Shown in pieces: positions 17,271-28,616 of a stretch of DNA of 64,000 nucleotides (within the stretch, counting starts at the first letter, position 1; each line of letters opens with the position of its first letter). The notes under the pieces were generated by a model, which saw only the letters and a list, made by a program, of their open reading frames with translations, was not told where the DNA came from and did no database searches. Origin of the DNA: Mycobacterium hubeiense (GTDB lineage Bacteria; Actinomycetota; Actinomycetes; Mycobacteriales; Mycobacteriaceae); NCBI RefSeq assembly GCF_002838065.1, contig NZ_PIZU01000001.1:186001-250000 (forward strand). The letters are read 5' to 3'. The position numbers and the translations under genes were made by a program.

Positions 17271-20062
17271 CCGCTGTTGCGCAGCGCGCTGGCCAGTCCG
17301 CTCATGGTCAGCAGGATGCCGCGCCGGACGAGTTCGTCGTCGTCCCCCGAGCGGTAGCGCCGCAGCAGCTCGACCTGCAGGTGATTGAGCGGTTCCAGGT
17401 ACGGGAACCGGTTGAACACCGACCGGGCCAGCGCGGGGTTGTCGGCGAGCAGGTCATCCTGGCCGGTGATCAATTTGTGCATCCTGATGGTGCGGTCGTG
17501 TTCGGCGACGATCGTGTCGAACACGCGGTGGCGCAGATCCTCGTCGGCCACCAACTCCGCGTACCGCGCTGCCAGTCCCATGTCGGACTTGGCCAGCACC
17601 TGCGCCATATTCGACAGCACGGTGCGGAAGAACGGCCACCGCTTGTAGAGGTCCTGCAGTACCTCGAGCCGGCCGTCGCTCTCGCCGATGAACTCCTCGA
17701 ATGCCGAACCGGTGCCGTACCACCCCGGCAGCATCACGCGGCACTGGCTCCACGCCAACACCCACGGGATGGCGCGCAGATCGGCGATGGACGTGGTGGG
17801 CTTGCGTGAGGTCGGCCGGCTGCCGATGTTCAACGCCCCGATCTCGCTGACCGGCGTGGATGCCTTGAAATACTCGACGAAACCCGGTGTCTCGTGCACC
17901 AGTTCGGCGTATGCGCGTTGCGCACGGGCGGCGAGGTCGTCAAGTACCTCATACGCTGGCCCGGCGTCGTCGCCGAGTCCTTCCACGTCCAGCAGCGTCG
18001 CCTCCAGCGTTGCCGCAAGCAGAGTTTCGAGGTTGCGATGCGCGATCTGGGGTTCGGCGTACTTGGCGGCGATCACCTCACCCTGTTCGGTGATCCGCAG
18101 CGAACCATGCACGGCTCCCGGCGGCTGCGCCAGGATCGCGTCGTAGCTCGGTCCTCCACCGCGGCCCACGGTGCCGCCGCGACCGTGGAAGAGCCGCACC
18201 CGGATTCCTGTTTTGCGGGCCGACTCCACCAGATCCAGCTCCGCCCGGTACAGCGCCCAATTGGCGGCCAGATAGCCGCCGTCCTTGTTCGAATCGGAAT
18301 AGCCGAGCATTACTTCCTGGCGGTCGCCTCGCGCCGCCACCACCGCCCGATACAGCGGAAGGTCAAGCGCCGCTTCCAGAATCGACGCACCGCGTTGCAG
18401 GTCGTCGATGGTCTCGAACAGCGGCACGATTCCGACTGGGCAGTACACCTGCGGACCTGACGCGTCGAGCAGACCGGCCTCCTTGAGCAGGATCGCCGCC
18501 TCGAGCATGTCTGACACCGATTGGCACATCGAGATGATGTAGTTGGGCACCGCCTGCGGCCCGAACACGTGCACGGCCCGCGCCGCCGCCCTGACGATGT
18601 CGAGTTCTTTGCGGGCCAGCTCGGACAATTCGGCGGAATCGCCGACCAAGGGGCGCCGCGTCGCGAGTTCGGCGGCCAGTAGTTCTACCCGCTCGGGTTC
18701 GGAGAGCGACCGGTAGTCGGCATGCACACCCGCCCATGCCAACAGCTCGGCAATCACCTCCTCGTGCACCTCAGAGTTTTGCCGCATGTCCAGCCCGCAC
18801 AGATGGAATCCGAACACCCGCACAGCTTCGCGCAACCGCGCCAGCCGGTCGTCGGCGAGCACCGCGCTGCCGTGGCCTCGCAGCGATTGATCGATGACGT
18901 CGAGATCGGCGAGCAGCTCGTCCGCTGTCTGATAGCGCTGCAGTCCGAGGTCGAGTTCGTGTTCGGGTTGACGGTCGAGGATCTCGGCCGCGGTCGCGGT
19001 CAACCGGCCGTGAATCACCCGCAACGCCCGCCGATAGGGCTCATCGGCTCGGGCCGGCTCATGGCAGGCGTCGGCCAACTCCGCGAGCTCGTCGCTGACA
19101 TCGACCAACCGTGCCGACATCGACAATTCCCGTTCCAGCGCCGTGATTTCGTCGAAGTAGTGCGCGAATGCGGTATAGGCGGCGCTGCCGGTCGCCAGGC
19201 GCACCACATCGGCGGTCACGTTGGGGTTGCCGTCGCGGTCACCGCCGATCCAGGAGCCGGGCCGCAGCATCGGCTCCGTTAGCACACCGGCGTCGGGCCA
19301 CCGGGCATTCAGCGCGCTGCGCACCTCCGCGTTGACCTGCGGGATGACGTCGAAGAACGCCGCCGGGTAGTAGCGCAGTCCGGTGTCGATCTCGTCCTGG
19401 ATCTTCAACCGGGACAACCGGATCAGTGCTGTCTGCCACAGCGTCAGGATGTGACGGCGCAGCTCGTGCTCGATGTCACGGCCGTCCGCCGTGCGGGTGT
19501 GGCGGTGCAGGCGCAGCCGCATCAGTTCGGTGATGCGGTGTTGAGTGTCGAAGACGGTGCGGCGCCGGGTTTCGGTGGGATGCGCGGTGATCACCGGCGA
19601 TACCAACGCACCGGTCAGCGCATCGGCCACTGTCGCCGAATCCAGCTGCGCTTCATCAAGTTTCAGATAGGTGGCGGCCAGGCTGCTGTTCTGCGGCGGC
19701 TCCCCCGCCGCCACATGGATCGCCCGCCGTCGCTCGCGGTGGATGTCCTCGGCGACGTTGGCCAGCAGCGCGAAATGGGTGAAGGCCCGAATGACGGGGA
19801 TGGCCTGGTGGATGTCGATGCCGTCGAACATCCGCGCCATCTCGGCACGGTCGATCTCGGAGCGGCGTACCCGAAACGATTCCACGCGGGCGCGCTCGAC
19901 AAGCTCGAACACCTCGTCGCCATTCTGTTCGCGCACGGTGTCGCCGAGTATCGCGCCGAGCAAGCGGATGTCCTCACGCATCGGCTCGGTCGCCTCGCGC
20001 CCGACCTGTGTACGGCGCACCGAACCGATCGGTTCCAGGGCAACGTCAGCGATCTCGGACAT
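17267..20062 (-). CDS. ppc: Phosphoenolpyruvate carboxylase
   Basis: Anaplerotic carboxylation of PEP to oxaloacetate, cytosolic; 931 residues, full length. Signatures are [14 protein letters not shown] (catalytic His), [38 protein letters not shown] and the mobile loop [19 protein letters not shown], with [17 protein letters not shown] following. The C-terminus ALRNSG is close to the conserved (R)NTG end that contacts the active site. The gene is absent from M. tuberculosis, so its presence supports an environmental species. It starts at ATG 20062 without a clear ribosome site. Confidence 0.97.
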   Translation of the reverse strand: MSEIADVALEPIGSVRRTQVGREATEPMREDIRLLGAILGDTVREQNGDEVFELVERARVESFRVRRSEIDRAEMARMFDGIDIHQAIPVIRAFTHFALLANVAEDIHRERRRAIHVAAGEPPQNSSLAATYLKLDEAQLDSATVADALTGALVSPVITAHPTETRRRTVFDTQHRITELMRLRLHRHTRTADGRDIEHELRRHILTLWQTALIRLSRLKIQDEIDTGLRYYPAAFFDVIPQVNAEVRSALNARWPDAGVLTEPMLRPGSWIGGDRDGNPNVTADVVRLATGSAAYTAFAHYFDEITALERELSMSARLVDVSDELAELADACHEPARADEPYRRALRVIHGRLTATAAEILDRQPEHELDLGLQRYQTADELLADLDVIDQSLRGHGSAVLADDRLARLREAVRVFGFHLCGLDMRQNSEVHEEVIAELLAWAGVHADYRSLSEPERVELLAAELATRRPLVGDSAELSELARKELDIVRAAARAVHVFGPQAVPNYIISMCQSVSDMLEAAILLKEAGLLDASGPQVYCPVGIVPLFETIDDLQRGASILEAALDLPLYRAVVAARGDRQEVMLGYSDSNKDGGYLAANWALYRAELDLVESARKTGIRVRLFHGRGGTVGRGGGPSYDAILAQPPGAVHGSLRITEQGEVIAAKYAEPQIAHRNLETLLAATLEATLLDVEGLGDDAGPAYEVLDDLAARAQRAYAELVHETPGFVEYFKASTPVSEIGALNIGSRPTSRKPTTSIADLRAIPWVLAWSQCRVMLPGWYGTGSAFEEFIGESDGRLEVLQDLYKRWPFFRTVLSNMAQVLAKSDMGLAARYAELVADEDLRHRVFDTIVAEHDRTIRMHKLITGQDDLLADNPALARSVFNRFPYLEPLNHLQVELLRRYRSGDDDELVRRGILLTMSGLASALRNSG

Positions 20063-20112
20063 GACCCAAGTATCGGCGCGCGGGCCTGACCGCGCAGAAC
20101 GAGGCCGGCGAA

Positions 20113-20126
20113 CGACAAATTTGTCG
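20113..20126. promoter_or_regulatory. Perfect 14-bp palindrome upstream of ppc
   Basis: CGACAAATTTGTCG reads the same on both strands. It lies 51 nt upstream of ppc and 66 nt upstream of the divergent secreted-protein gene. It sits in the only AT-rich part of the gap, as an operator would. No regulator can be named. Confidence 0.4.
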
Positions 20127-20191
20127 ATAAACGTCCACGCTTCACCACGACGTGTGCACGATTCTTACAGCAACGTCGTCAAGGAGTTGCC

Positions 20192-20575
20192 ATGTCAAAC
20201 CCTCTTATCCCTGCGGCATTGTTCGCCATCGCCGTTGCCCTCGGGAGCCCCGCCATCGCGGCCGCCGAAGAGGTTTTCGACGTCGAGAAATACGACGAGT
20301 GCATGAAGAAGACCGTCAGAAACGCGGACTTCTGCTGCCTCGACGCCGGCGGAACGCCGACCTCCGACCCCAATGACACGCAACCGGACGGGTCACCCAA
20401 TTGCTACGCCCCACCGGCCGAGGCGCAAGGCGCCGCGGGCGAACCAGGAGTCCCGCCCCGGTTACCCCCGGGAGTGATCGTCGGTGACATGCCGACAGCG
20501 GTCCTGGAGCCGGCGTCACCGGCCAACCCCGCGCCGCCGTGGACAGTTGCGCCGCCCGCCGGGGCGGCTGGCTGA
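20192..20575 (+). CDS. Small secreted Cys/Pro-rich protein, function unknown
   Basis: A 127-residue precursor. An N-terminal signal peptide (PLIPAALFAIAVALGSPAIA, likely cut near residue 24) is followed by a short acidic domain with four cysteines (ECMKK, FCCLD, NCYAP) that could form two disulfides. The C-terminal half is low-complexity Pro/Ala-rich. AAGGAG 7 nt before ATG 20192 is one of the best ribosome sites in the window. Its stop codon directly abuts that of the convergent secG. No family recognised; mycobacterial envelope or secreted proteins often look like this. Confidence 0.75.
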   Translation: MSNPLIPAALFAIAVALGSPAIAAAEEVFDVEKYDECMKKTVRNADFCCLDAGGTPTSDPNDTQPDGSPNCYAPPAEAQGAAGEPGVPPRLPPGVIVGDMPTAVLEPASPANPAPPWTVAPPAGAAG

Positions 20576-20809
20576 TCAGCTGTACTTGATCTGCAGCGCG
20601 ACGCCGATAATCGCGACCAGCCAGATGCCGGTCACGAACAGCGTCAACCGGTCGAGGTTCTTCTCCACCACCGTCGACCCGGACAGGCTGGACTGAACGC
20701 CGCCGCCGAACAGGGTGGACAGGCCGCCCCCCTTGGCACGATGCAGCAGCACCAGCAGCACCACCAGCACACTGGTGACCACCAGCACGATCTGCAGAGC
20801 GAGTTCCAT
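20576..20809 (-). CDS. secG: Protein translocase subunit SecG
   Basis: Small auxiliary subunit of the SecYEG channel; 77 residues with two transmembrane helices (about 4-22 and 55-74). They flank the conserved cytoplasmic loop HRAKGGGLSTLFGG and SGSTVVEKNLDRLT, which is diagnostic of SecG. Last gene of gap-pgk-tpiA-secG (30 nt after tpiA), the order of Rv1436-Rv1440. Confidence 0.93.
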   Translation of the reverse strand: MELALQIVLVVTSVLVVLLVLLHRAKGGGLSTLFGGGVQSSLSGSTVVEKNLDRLTLFVTGIWLVAIIGVALQIKYS

Positions 20810-20839
20810 GGCCGACAGACTACCGGGTCTGACGAGCGC

Positions 20840-21625
20840 TCACGGAAGCGGCCCACCAGCGGCGATGGCCGACAAGGTGGCGAATTGCTCGCCGTCCAGC
20901 GACGCGCCGCCCACCAGTGCGCCGTCGACATCCGCCTGCGCGACGATCTCGCCGACGTTCTTGGCGTTGACCGACCCGCCGTAGAGCACCCGGACTCCGG
21001 CGGCGAGCTGCGGCGACGCCAGCTTGCCCAGCTCGTCGCGGATGGCCTTGCAGACCTCCTGGGCGTCGGCGGCGCTGGCCACCCGGCCAGTGCCGATCGC
21101 CCACACCGGCTCGTAGGCAATAACAGCCTGGCCGATCTGCTCGGCTGACAGCCCGGCCAGCGAACCGCGCAGCATCTCGACGTTGTGCTCGACGTGGTTG
21201 CCGGCCTCGCGCACCTCGAGCTGCTCACCGATGCAGATGATCGGGACGATGCCGTGCCTGAAGGCGGCGGCGGCCTTAGCCGCGACGAGCGCATCGTCCT
21301 CATGGTGGTAGGTGCGGCGCTCCGAGTGTCCGACGACCACGTAGCTGCAGCCCAGCTTGGCCAGGAACGCCCCGCTGATATCGCCGGTGTATGCGCCGGA
21401 GTCGTGCTGCGACAGATCCTGCGCGCCGTAGGTCAGCCGCAGCTTGTCCCCGTCGACCAGCGTCTGCACACTGCGCAGGTCGGTGAATGGCGGCAGTACC
21501 GCCACATCGACCTTGTCGAAGTACTTGTCCGGCAACGAAAATGCGATCTTCTGCACCAGGGCGATGGCCTCGAAGTGGTTGAGGTTCATCTTCCAGTTGC
21601 CGGCGATCAGCGGCTTGCGACTCAC
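20840..21625 (-). CDS. tpiA: Triosephosphate isomerase
   Basis: Interconverts dihydroxyacetone phosphate and glyceraldehyde 3-phosphate. The 261-residue TIM barrel begins with the substrate loop AGNWKMN and has catalytic His in VVVGHSERR, catalytic Glu in [15 protein letters not shown] and phosphate-binding YGGSVNAKN. The GTG start overlaps the pgk stop by 4 nt. Confidence 0.96.
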   Translation of the reverse strand: MSRKPLIAGNWKMNLNHFEAIALVQKIAFSLPDKYFDKVDVAVLPPFTDLRSVQTLVDGDKLRLTYGAQDLSQHDSGAYTGDISGAFLAKLGCSYVVVGHSERRTYHHEDDALVAAKAAAAFRHGIVPIICIGEQLEVREAGNHVEHNVEMLRGSLAGLSAEQIGQAVIAYEPVWAIGTGRVASAADAQEVCKAIRDELGKLASPQLAAGVRVLYGGSVNAKNVGEIVAQADVDGALVGGASLDGEQFATLSAIAAGGPLP

Positions 21626-22836
21626 GATTCAAGTACCTCCAGGCCCGGCAACGTCTTGCCTTCAAGGTATTCCAGCGACGCCCCGCCACCGGTCGAAATG
21701 TGGGAGAACCCGTCGTCGGGGAGATCCAGTGCCCGCACGGCCGCTGCGCTGTCGCCGCCGCCGACGACGCTGAACGCGCCCTTTTCGGTTGCGGCGACGA
21801 TGGCCTCGGCCACGCCCTTGGTGCCCGCCGCGAACGCCGGGAACTCGAACACGCCCATCGGGCCGTTCCAGAAGATCGTCTTGGCGTTCGACAACAGCGT
21901 GGTGAAGCGCTTCACCGAACCGGGCCCGATGTCGAGGCCCATCTTGTCCTCCGGGATGCGGTCGGCCGTAACGGTTTCCGGCGGCGAATCGGCTTTGAAC
22001 TCGTCGGCGACCACGATGTCGACCGGTAGGTGGATCACGTCGGCATAGGTGTCCAGCAACTTGGCGCAGGTCTCGATCATCTCCGGCTGCACCAGCGACT
22101 TGCCGACTGAGACTCCTTGTGACGCAAGGAAGGTGAAGCACATACCGCCTCCGATCAGCAGGCTGTCGGCCTTCTGGGCCAGCTGCTCAATGACGGCCAG
22201 CTTGTCGGACACCTTCGAGCCACCCAACACCACGGCGTACGGCCGCTCGGTCGAACTGGTCAGCTGCTCAAGCACTTTGACTTCGGCGGCCACAAGTGTG
22301 CCGGCATAGTGCGGCAGCAGGGTCGCGACGTCGTACACCGATGCCTGCTTGCGGTGCACCACACCGAAGCCGTCGGAGACGAAAGCCCCGTCGTCCCCGA
22401 CCAATTCGACCAGCGCCTTGGCCAGCGCCAGACGCTCGGCGTCGTCCTTGCTGGTTTCGCGAGGGTCGAAGCGGATGTTCTCCAGCAGCAGGGTGTCGCC
22501 GTCGGTCAGTCCCTCGGAGCGGGCCAGCGCGTCGGAGCCGACGACATCACCGGCCAGCTGCACATGGCGGCCGAGCTCGTCGCTCAGCGCGGCGGCCACC
22601 GGTTTGAGTGAGAACTTCGGATCCGGGCCGCCCTTGGGTCGGCCGAGGTGCGCGGTGACGACCACCTTGGCGCCCGCATCCGACAGGGCCTTCAGGGTGG
22701 GCACCGAGGCGATGATGCGACCAGGGTCGGTGATGGCGCCGTCGTCATCGAGGGGCACATTCAGATCGGAGCGCACCAAGACGCCCCGACCCGAAACATC
22801 TTCTGCCAGAAGGTCGTCGAGAGTCTTGACAAGCAT
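21622..22836 (-). CDS. pgk: Phosphoglycerate kinase
   Basis: ATP-forming glycolytic step; 404 residues. Motifs are [15 protein letters not shown] and [10 protein letters not shown] in the N-domain, [12 protein letters not shown] at the hinge, and [12 protein letters not shown] and [10 protein letters not shown] in the nucleotide domain. ATG 22836 directly follows the gap stop codon with no spacer, so translation is probably coupled. Confidence 0.96.
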   Translation of the reverse strand: MLVKTLDDLLAEDVSGRGVLVRSDLNVPLDDDGAITDPGRIIASVPTLKALSDAGAKVVVTAHLGRPKGGPDPKFSLKPVAAALSDELGRHVQLAGDVVGSDALARSEGLTDGDTLLLENIRFDPRETSKDDAERLALAKALVELVGDDGAFVSDGFGVVHRKQASVYDVATLLPHYAGTLVAAEVKVLEQLTSSTERPYAVVLGGSKVSDKLAVIEQLAQKADSLLIGGGMCFTFLASQGVSVGKSLVQPEMIETCAKLLDTYADVIHLPVDIVVADEFKADSPPETVTADRIPEDKMGLDIGPGSVKRFTTLLSNAKTIFWNGPMGVFEFPAFAAGTKGVAEAIVAATEKGAFSVVGGGDSAAAVRALDLPDDGFSHISTGGGASLEYLEGKTLPGLEVLES

Positions 22837-23901
<1,065 letters not shown>

Positions 23902-23936
23902 CTAGTGGGGCGGTGATCGGGGTGCGCGGGCTGGTA

Positions 23937-24398
23937 CTAGCCCGTCCGTACGACGCGATGTTCGATGGCGTCGAGCAAAAAATGCCCGCCGACGGCGATG
24001 GCCACACCAGCGACGACCATCAGCCACACCGGCCCGCCGAGGTCGAGCACCAAGACCACGACGAACGCGTCGAACAGCGCGATCAGGTTGAAGCCCAGGT
24101 GCGACACATACCGGCGCGTCGATGGTCCGCCGGCCGGCCGCAGCTGTGCGGCGCCGACGCCACGAGCCACCATGTAGACGCCCAGCGCGGTGAGTCCCAG
24201 AAAGATGATCCGCTCGGCGGTGGTGTAGGCCGCCCAGCCCACGATGACGGCGCCGGCCAACGAGGCGATAGTGCCCACCAACGACCACAGGAAGATCGCG
24301 AACAGGCGACCGCTCCGCAGCGCCACCAGCCCGGCGACAAAGGCCAGGCCACCGAATACGGCATGCACTGCGATCAGCACATCGTGCAGCAACTGCAC
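23937..24398 (-). CDS. Small integral membrane protein, unknown function
   Basis: A 153-residue protein with four hydrophobic segments (about 5-25, 31-50, 58-76 and 108-145) and a histidine-containing first helix (VLIAVHAVFGG). A longer frame starts at 24488, but that start would lie inside the upstream gene; GTG 24398 gives a sensible membrane N-terminus. The fold may resemble DUF2306-like membrane proteins, which I cannot confirm. It follows the solute-binding protein gene on the same strand (44-nt gap). Confidence 0.6.
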   Translation of the reverse strand: MQLLHDVLIAVHAVFGGLAFVAGLVALRSGRLFAIFLWSLVGTIASLAGAVIVGWAAYTTAERIIFLGLTALGVYMVARGVGAAQLRPAGGPSTRRYVSHLGFNLIALFDAFVVVLVLDLGGPVWLMVVAGVAIAVGGHFLLDAIEHRVVRTG

Positions 24399-24442
24399 AG
24401 CTGCCGAATACCCAACGGGTTTGCGGTGCAACCCCGATCGCG

Positions 24443-25156
24443 TCAGTGCGCCGCCAGACTTTGGTCGGCGTACGGGTTGCCCAGCCATTTCCGTCGGATC
24501 CGCTGCAGGGTCCCGTCGTCCTCGAGTTCCGCCTGAGCCACCGACATCCGGCCGAACAACTGCTGGTCGGTGAGGCTGACGGCGACGGCGATGTCTTCAG
24601 CGGAGAGGCCGCGCTGCACCACCTCGACACCGTCGAGTGTCTTGACCAGTTCGGTGAGCACCGGCGCCAGCGTCATGACGGCGTCACAGCCACCGGTGGG
24701 CAGATCGTCCAGCGCGGCACGGATGGCGCCGCGGTCATAGACGCGCACGCTCGTGGCCTTGCCCGCCGCGACGAGTTCGTCGGCGATCGGCATGCCGGTG
24801 TCACCTTGTTGCACGCCGATGGTGAGGCCTTCGAGGTCGTCGACGGAGTGGACGCGCGGCAGCCGGCGGGTGTCGACGGCCAGCGCCTGCCCGGAAATCA
24901 GGTACGGCGCAAGGAACTTGGCCTTCTTTTCGCGTTCGGGTGTCACGGTCATGCCGGAGGCCACGCAATCGTAGGCACCCGCGTTGAGGGCGTCGAAGAT
25001 GCCATTGAAGTCGGTGCCGTCGTAGGGGATGAATTCGGCCGTCATGCCCAGCGCGTCGGCGATCGCAGTCATCAACTCGATGTCGAGCCCGCCATCGTCG
25101 GGCATTCCGTTGAACGGCGGATCGGGGAAGACCGCCCCGACTCTCAGCGTCTCCAT
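24443..25156 (-). CDS. Orphan type-3 solute-binding protein without signal peptide
   Basis: An amino-acid-type periplasmic-binding-protein fold of 237 residues: RVGAVFPDPPFNGMP, GLDIELMTAIADALGM, SGMTVTPEREKKAKF, GLTIGVQQGDTG and a C-terminal LEDDGTLQRIRRKWLG. All are hallmarks of SBP_bac_3 proteins that bind polar amino acids. From ATG 25156 there is no signal peptide or lipobox, and no ABC permease or ATPase gene lies nearby. The upstream extension of the frame (to 25336) is not hydrophobic either. It may be a cytosolic amino-acid sensor or a relic. Confidence 0.72.
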   Translation of the reverse strand: METLRVGAVFPDPPFNGMPDDGGLDIELMTAIADALGMTAEFIPYDGTDFNGIFDALNAGAYDCVASGMTVTPEREKKAKFLAPYLISGQALAVDTRRLPRVHSVDDLEGLTIGVQQGDTGMPIADELVAAGKATSVRVYDRGAIRAALDDLPTGGCDAVMTLAPVLTELVKTLDGVEVVQRGLSAEDIAVAVSLTDQQLFGRMSVAQAELEDDGTLQRIRRKWLGNPYADQSLAAH

Positions 25157-25222
25157 GGCCTCACGGTATCGCCCTGTGGATAACTTCAGCGGGCATCGGG
25201 CGGCAACCGATACGCTCACCAC

Positions 25223-25609
25223 GTGGCCACGCACGAGGATCTGGAGGCGCGCGTCGCGGCGCTGGAAGCCTCCCATGCGGACTACCGCGCGGTGTTGGCC
25301 GCAGTCAATGCACTCGGCGCCAATCAGCGCGAGCACTCGGTTGGTCTGGCGCGTGCCACGTCAGAACTGACGACAGTCAAGACCGACGTCGCCGCGCTCA
25401 AGACCGACGTCGCCGCGCTCAAGACCGACGTCGCCGCGCTCAAGACCGACGTCGCCGCACTCAAGACCGACGTCGCCGCACTCAAGACCGACGTCGCCGC
25501 ACTCAAGATCGAGTTCATCGACTTTCGCCAAGAGACGCGGGCAACATTCCGATCAGTTGACGAGCAGCTTGCCGAGATCAAAGACCTCATCATCGACCGC
25601 CGCGGCTGA
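25223..25609 (+). CDS. Heptad-repeat coiled-coil protein
   Basis: A 128-residue protein, almost entirely coiled coil. The N-terminal helix (THEDLEARVAALEASHADY) is followed by six exact copies of KTDVAAL (residues 53-94), then a C-terminal helix with RSVDEQLAEIKDLI. The repeat unit equals one heptad, with V and L at the core positions. There is no membrane anchor. It is divergent from the solute-binding protein gene (66-nt gap). Function unknown; the shape suits an oligomerisation rod or scaffold. Confidence 0.72.
   Translation: MATHEDLEARVAALEASHADYRAVLAAVNALGANQREHSVGLARATSELTTVKTDVAALKTDVAALKTDVAALKTDVAALKTDVAALKTDVAALKIEFIDFRQETRATFRSVDEQLAEIKDLIIDRRG
25379..25504 (+). repeat. Six tandem 21-nt repeats inside the coiled-coil gene
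   Basis: Each unit encodes KTDVAAL. Units 1-3 end GCGCTC and units 4-6 end GCACTC; otherwise they are identical. The low divergence indicates recent expansion by slippage or unequal exchange, and copy-number changes keep frame and heptad register. Confidence 0.95.
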
Positions 25610-25693
25610 ACCGGTTTCATATGGCACCCATGGTCGGGATCAGCTCGATATCACAGCCCTGACTGCAATCTCAAAGCGGATGTCACACGGAAA

Positions 25694-26671
25694 TCAGGTG
25701 TCTTCCAACAGATCCGGGGTGACGGCCGATTCGGTGTCGGGGATGCCCTCTTGTTTGGCCTTGCGATCGGCCATCGACAGCAGACGCCGAATACGGCCCG
25801 CCACAGCGTCTTTCGTCATCGGCGGGTCAGCCAGCCGGCCGAGTTCCTCCAGCGAGGCCTGTCGATGCTCGACACGCAGCTTGCCCGCCGCGGCCAAATG
25901 GTCCGGCACGCTGTCGCCCAGAATCTCCAGTGCCCGCTCGACGCGGGCGGCGGCGGCCACCGCGGCGCGGGCCGAGCGTCGCAAGTTGGCGTCGTCGAAA
26001 TTCGCCAGCCGGTTGGCGGTCGCCCTCACCTCGCGGCGCATCCGGCGCTCTTCCCACGTCAACCTGGTGTCCTGGGCACCCATCCGCGTCAGCAACGCGC
26101 CGATGGCCTCCCCGTCGCGCACCACGACACGATCGGCGCCCCGCACCTCGCGCGCCTTGGCGCTCACCCCCAGTCGCCGCGCTGCGCCCACCAACGCCAA
26201 CGCCGCCTCGGGCCCCGGGCAACTGACCTCCAACGCCGACGAGCGGCCGGGTTCGGTGAGCGAGCCGTGCGCCAAAAAGGCTCCGCGCCAAGCGGCTTCA
26301 GCGTCGGCGACGCTACCGCCGACCACCTGGGCGGGCAGCCCGCGAACCGGACGACCACGCAAGTCCAGCAGACCGGTCTGGCGTGCCAGCGCCTCTCCGT
26401 CCTGCGCCACCCGAACCACATAGCGCGTGTTCTTACGGATACCGCTGGCCGACAACACGTGCACGACAGCGTTGTACCCGTACAGGTCGTAGATGTCCTT
26501 GCGCAGCCGGCGCGCGATGATCCCGAGATCGACCTCGGCCTCGACCACCACCCGGCCCGACACGATGTGCAAGCCTCCAGCGAATCGCAGCAGCGAAGCC
26601 ACCTCGGCCTTGCGAGCGCTGACCGAGTTCACCACCAGCCGGCTCAGCTCGTCCTTGACCTCGGCTGTCAT
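25694..26671 (-). CDS. whiA: WhiA-family DNA-binding regulator
   Basis: Homologue of the sporulation/cell-division regulator WhiA; 325 residues. The N-terminal part has the degenerate LAGLIDADG homing-endonuclease fold ([14 protein letters not shown] and [14 protein letters not shown]); the C-terminal helix-turn-helix has [24 protein letters not shown] 26671 overlaps the yvcK stop (ATGA). It is the last gene of uvrC-rapZ-yvcK-whiA, an order kept across actinobacteria and firmicutes. Confidence 0.94.
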   Translation of the reverse strand: MTAEVKDELSRLVVNSVSARKAEVASLLRFAGGLHIVSGRVVVEAEVDLGIIARRLRKDIYDLYGYNAVVHVLSASGIRKNTRYVVRVAQDGEALARQTGLLDLRGRPVRGLPAQVVGGSVADAEAAWRGAFLAHGSLTEPGRSSALEVSCPGPEAALALVGAARRLGVSAKAREVRGADRVVVRDGEAIGALLTRMGAQDTRLTWEERRMRREVRATANRLANFDDANLRRSARAAVAAAARVERALEILGDSVPDHLAAAGKLRVEHRQASLEELGRLADPPMTKDAVAGRIRRLLSMADRKAKQEGIPDTESAVTPDLLEDT

Positions 26672-27693
26672 CGCCACTGGTCGTCACCTCTCGGTCCGTT
26701 CACTGTCGGGGTGGGGACGGTCGGCGCCTGGACACTTTGACCGGGTGCCATACCGCGCAGGCGAACGCCCTCCAGGGCCGCCGCCAACCTCGCCGGGTCA
26801 TGTAAAGGTGTACCAGGTCTGGACACGTCAGCAAACTCAACACGGGCATCCAGGATGTTCGCCGTGCGGCTGAGCTGCTCGCGTTCGCGCTCGCTGGGCA
26901 CCCGGCTGGCGTCGACGATGATGTCGTGCACGGTGAACTCCGGTGCGTGCTGGGCCAACACATGGATGTGCCGCTCGACGGAGAACCCAGCGGTCTCTCC
27001 CGGCTCCGCCGCGAGGTTGAGCACCAGCGCGCGTCGCGCCTCGGTCGCCTGCAGCGCGGCCGCCAACTGCGGCACCAGAACGTGCGGAATCACACTGGTG
27101 AACCAGGATCCGGGGCCGAGTACCACCAAGTCCGCCGCCATGATCGCGTCGACCGCCTGCCGGGTGGCCGGCGGATCGCCCGGCAGCAGCCGCACCCGGC
27201 GCACCTTGCCGACGGTGGTGGCGATCGCGACCTGACCGCGGATCACCCGGCTCATTCGCGGGTCTGCCTCCAGGCCGGCGACGTCCGCCTCGATCTGCAA
27301 CGCGATCGGGCACATCGGCAACACCCGACCCTTGACACCGAGGATGCGGCCCAGCTCGTCGAGCGCCGCCACCGGATCGGCGAGCACCTCGTTGAGCCCG
27401 GCCAACATCAGATTGCCGATCGGGTGCCCCGCCAGCGCACCGCTGCCACCGAACCGGTGCTGGATGATGGTCGCCCACAGCCGCCCGTGCGGACTGTCAG
27501 AAGCCAACGCCGCCAACGCCATTCGCAGATCACCGGGTGGGACTACGTCGAGTTCGCTGCGCAGCCGTCCGGAGGATCCGCCGTCGTCGGCGACGGTGAC
27601 CACCGCGGTGACATGCGGGGTGAGCCGACGGGCGGCCGACAGTGTGGCGTAGAGGCCGTGGCCGCCCCCCAACGCAACGATGCGCGCACTCAT
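26668..27693 (-). CDS. cuvA: YvcK/CuvA family morphogenesis factor
   Basis: CofD-like, UDP-sugar-binding protein linked to peptidoglycan synthesis and growth on gluconeogenic carbon sources; mycobacterial CuvA is a PknB substrate. The 341 residues include [52 protein letters not shown] and [17 protein letters not shown]. The C-terminal 30 residues are a Pro/Thr-rich tail (TVPTPTVNG), where phosphosites might lie. ATGA overlaps link it to rapZ and whiA. Confidence 0.92.
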   Translation of the reverse strand: MSARIVALGGGHGLYATLSAARRLTPHVTAVVTVADDGGSSGRLRSELDVVPPGDLRMALAALASDSPHGRLWATIIQHRFGGSGALAGHPIGNLMLAGLNEVLADPVAALDELGRILGVKGRVLPMCPIALQIEADVAGLEADPRMSRVIRGQVAIATTVGKVRRVRLLPGDPPATRQAVDAIMAADLVVLGPGSWFTSVIPHVLVPQLAAALQATEARRALVLNLAAEPGETAGFSVERHIHVLAQHAPEFTVHDIIVDASRVPSEREREQLSRTANILDARVEFADVSRPGTPLHDPARLAAALEGVRLRGMAPGQSVQAPTVPTPTVNGPRGDDQWR

Positions 27694-28616
27694 TCGCGGC
27701 CCAGATCCCGGTGCAGCACCCGCACCGTCAATTGGTCACCGCCCTGTAGCCGTCCGGCCAGCGCCTCGGCCATCGCGACACTGCGATGTTTTCCGCCGGT
27801 GCAACCGATGGCAACAGTCATGTAGCGCTTTCCTTCCCGGCGATAGCCGTCGATGACGACGTTCAGCAATTGATGGTAGGTGTCGAGGAATTCGCTTGCG
27901 CCAGGCTGACCGAGCACGTAATCGCGCACCGCCGGATGCTGACCGGTGTGCGGCCGCAGTTCGTCAACCCAATGCGGGTTGGGCAGGAATCGGACATCCA
28001 TGACGGTGTCGGCGTCCATCGGCAGCCCGTACTTGTAGCCGAACGACTCGACGGTGACGTTGGTGTGCGCGACGGTTTCGTTGCCGAACGCCCGCTCGAT
28101 GCTTTCCCGCAGAGCCGGTACCGACAGCGTCGACGTGTCGATGATCAAATCGGCGGTGGCCCGCACCGGTGCCAGCATGGCGCGCTCCGCGGCAATGCCT
28201 TCGGCCAGAGTCTGGTTGCCTTGCAGCGGATGGCTGCGGCGGTTCTGCTCGTACCGGCGCACCAGGATGTCGTCGGAGGCCTCCATGAACAGCACGCGAG
28301 GTGTGATGTTGCGGGTGGCCAAGTCGTTGCGCACCCAGTCCAGATCGCCGGTGAAGCCACGCGAGCGCACGTCCATCACGACGGCGAGTTGGGTGATACG
28401 CGAACCGGCGGCCAGACCCAGGTCGACCATCCGCGCGATCAGCTCGGGCGGCAGGTTGTCGGCGACATACCAGCCCAGGTCCTCCAGCACTTTGGCGGCG
28501 GTGCCGCGCCCGGCTCCGGACAGGCCGGTGACCAGGACGACGTCAATGCCTCCAGTTGCCTGTTCGCAGGCGACGTCGTTGTCCCGCAGATGCTCTCCAG
28601 TCTCGTGCTCTGTCAT
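27690..28616 (-). CDS. rapZ: RapZ-family nucleotide-binding protein
   Basis: P-loop protein of the YvcJ/RapZ family; 308 residues. The Walker A region reads [13 protein letters not shown], with Arg replacing the usual Lys, as in other actinobacterial members. Next come the conserved [39 protein letters not shown] and the C-terminal [15 protein letters not shown]. In enterobacteria RapZ guides glmS sRNA decay; that role is not established in mycobacteria. ATGA overlaps on both sides. Confidence 0.92.
   Translation of the reverse strand: MTEHETGEHLRDNDVACEQATGGIDVVLVTGLSGAGRGTAAKVLEDLGWYVADNLPPELIARMVDLGLAAGSRITQLAVVMDVRSRGFTGDLDWVRNDLATRNITPRVLFMEASDDILVRRYEQNRRSHPLQGNQTLAEGIAAERAMLAPVRATADLIIDTSTLSVPALRESIERAFGNETVAHTNVTVESFGYKYGLPMDADTVMDVRFLPNPHWVDELRPHTGQHPAVRDYVLGQPGASEFLDTYHQLLNVVIDGYRREGKRYMTVAIGCTGGKHRSVAMAEALAGRLQGGDQLTVRVLHRDLGRE

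Noticed and set aside
25379..25504. CRISPR array
   Set aside because: The 21-nt units are contiguous with no spacers and lie in frame in a coiled-coil gene.
27690..28616. Walker A Arg-for-Lys in RapZ as an inactivating change
   Set aside because: The GLSGAGRGT form is, as far as I recall, normal for actinobacterial RapZ, so it is not a peculiarity of this strain.
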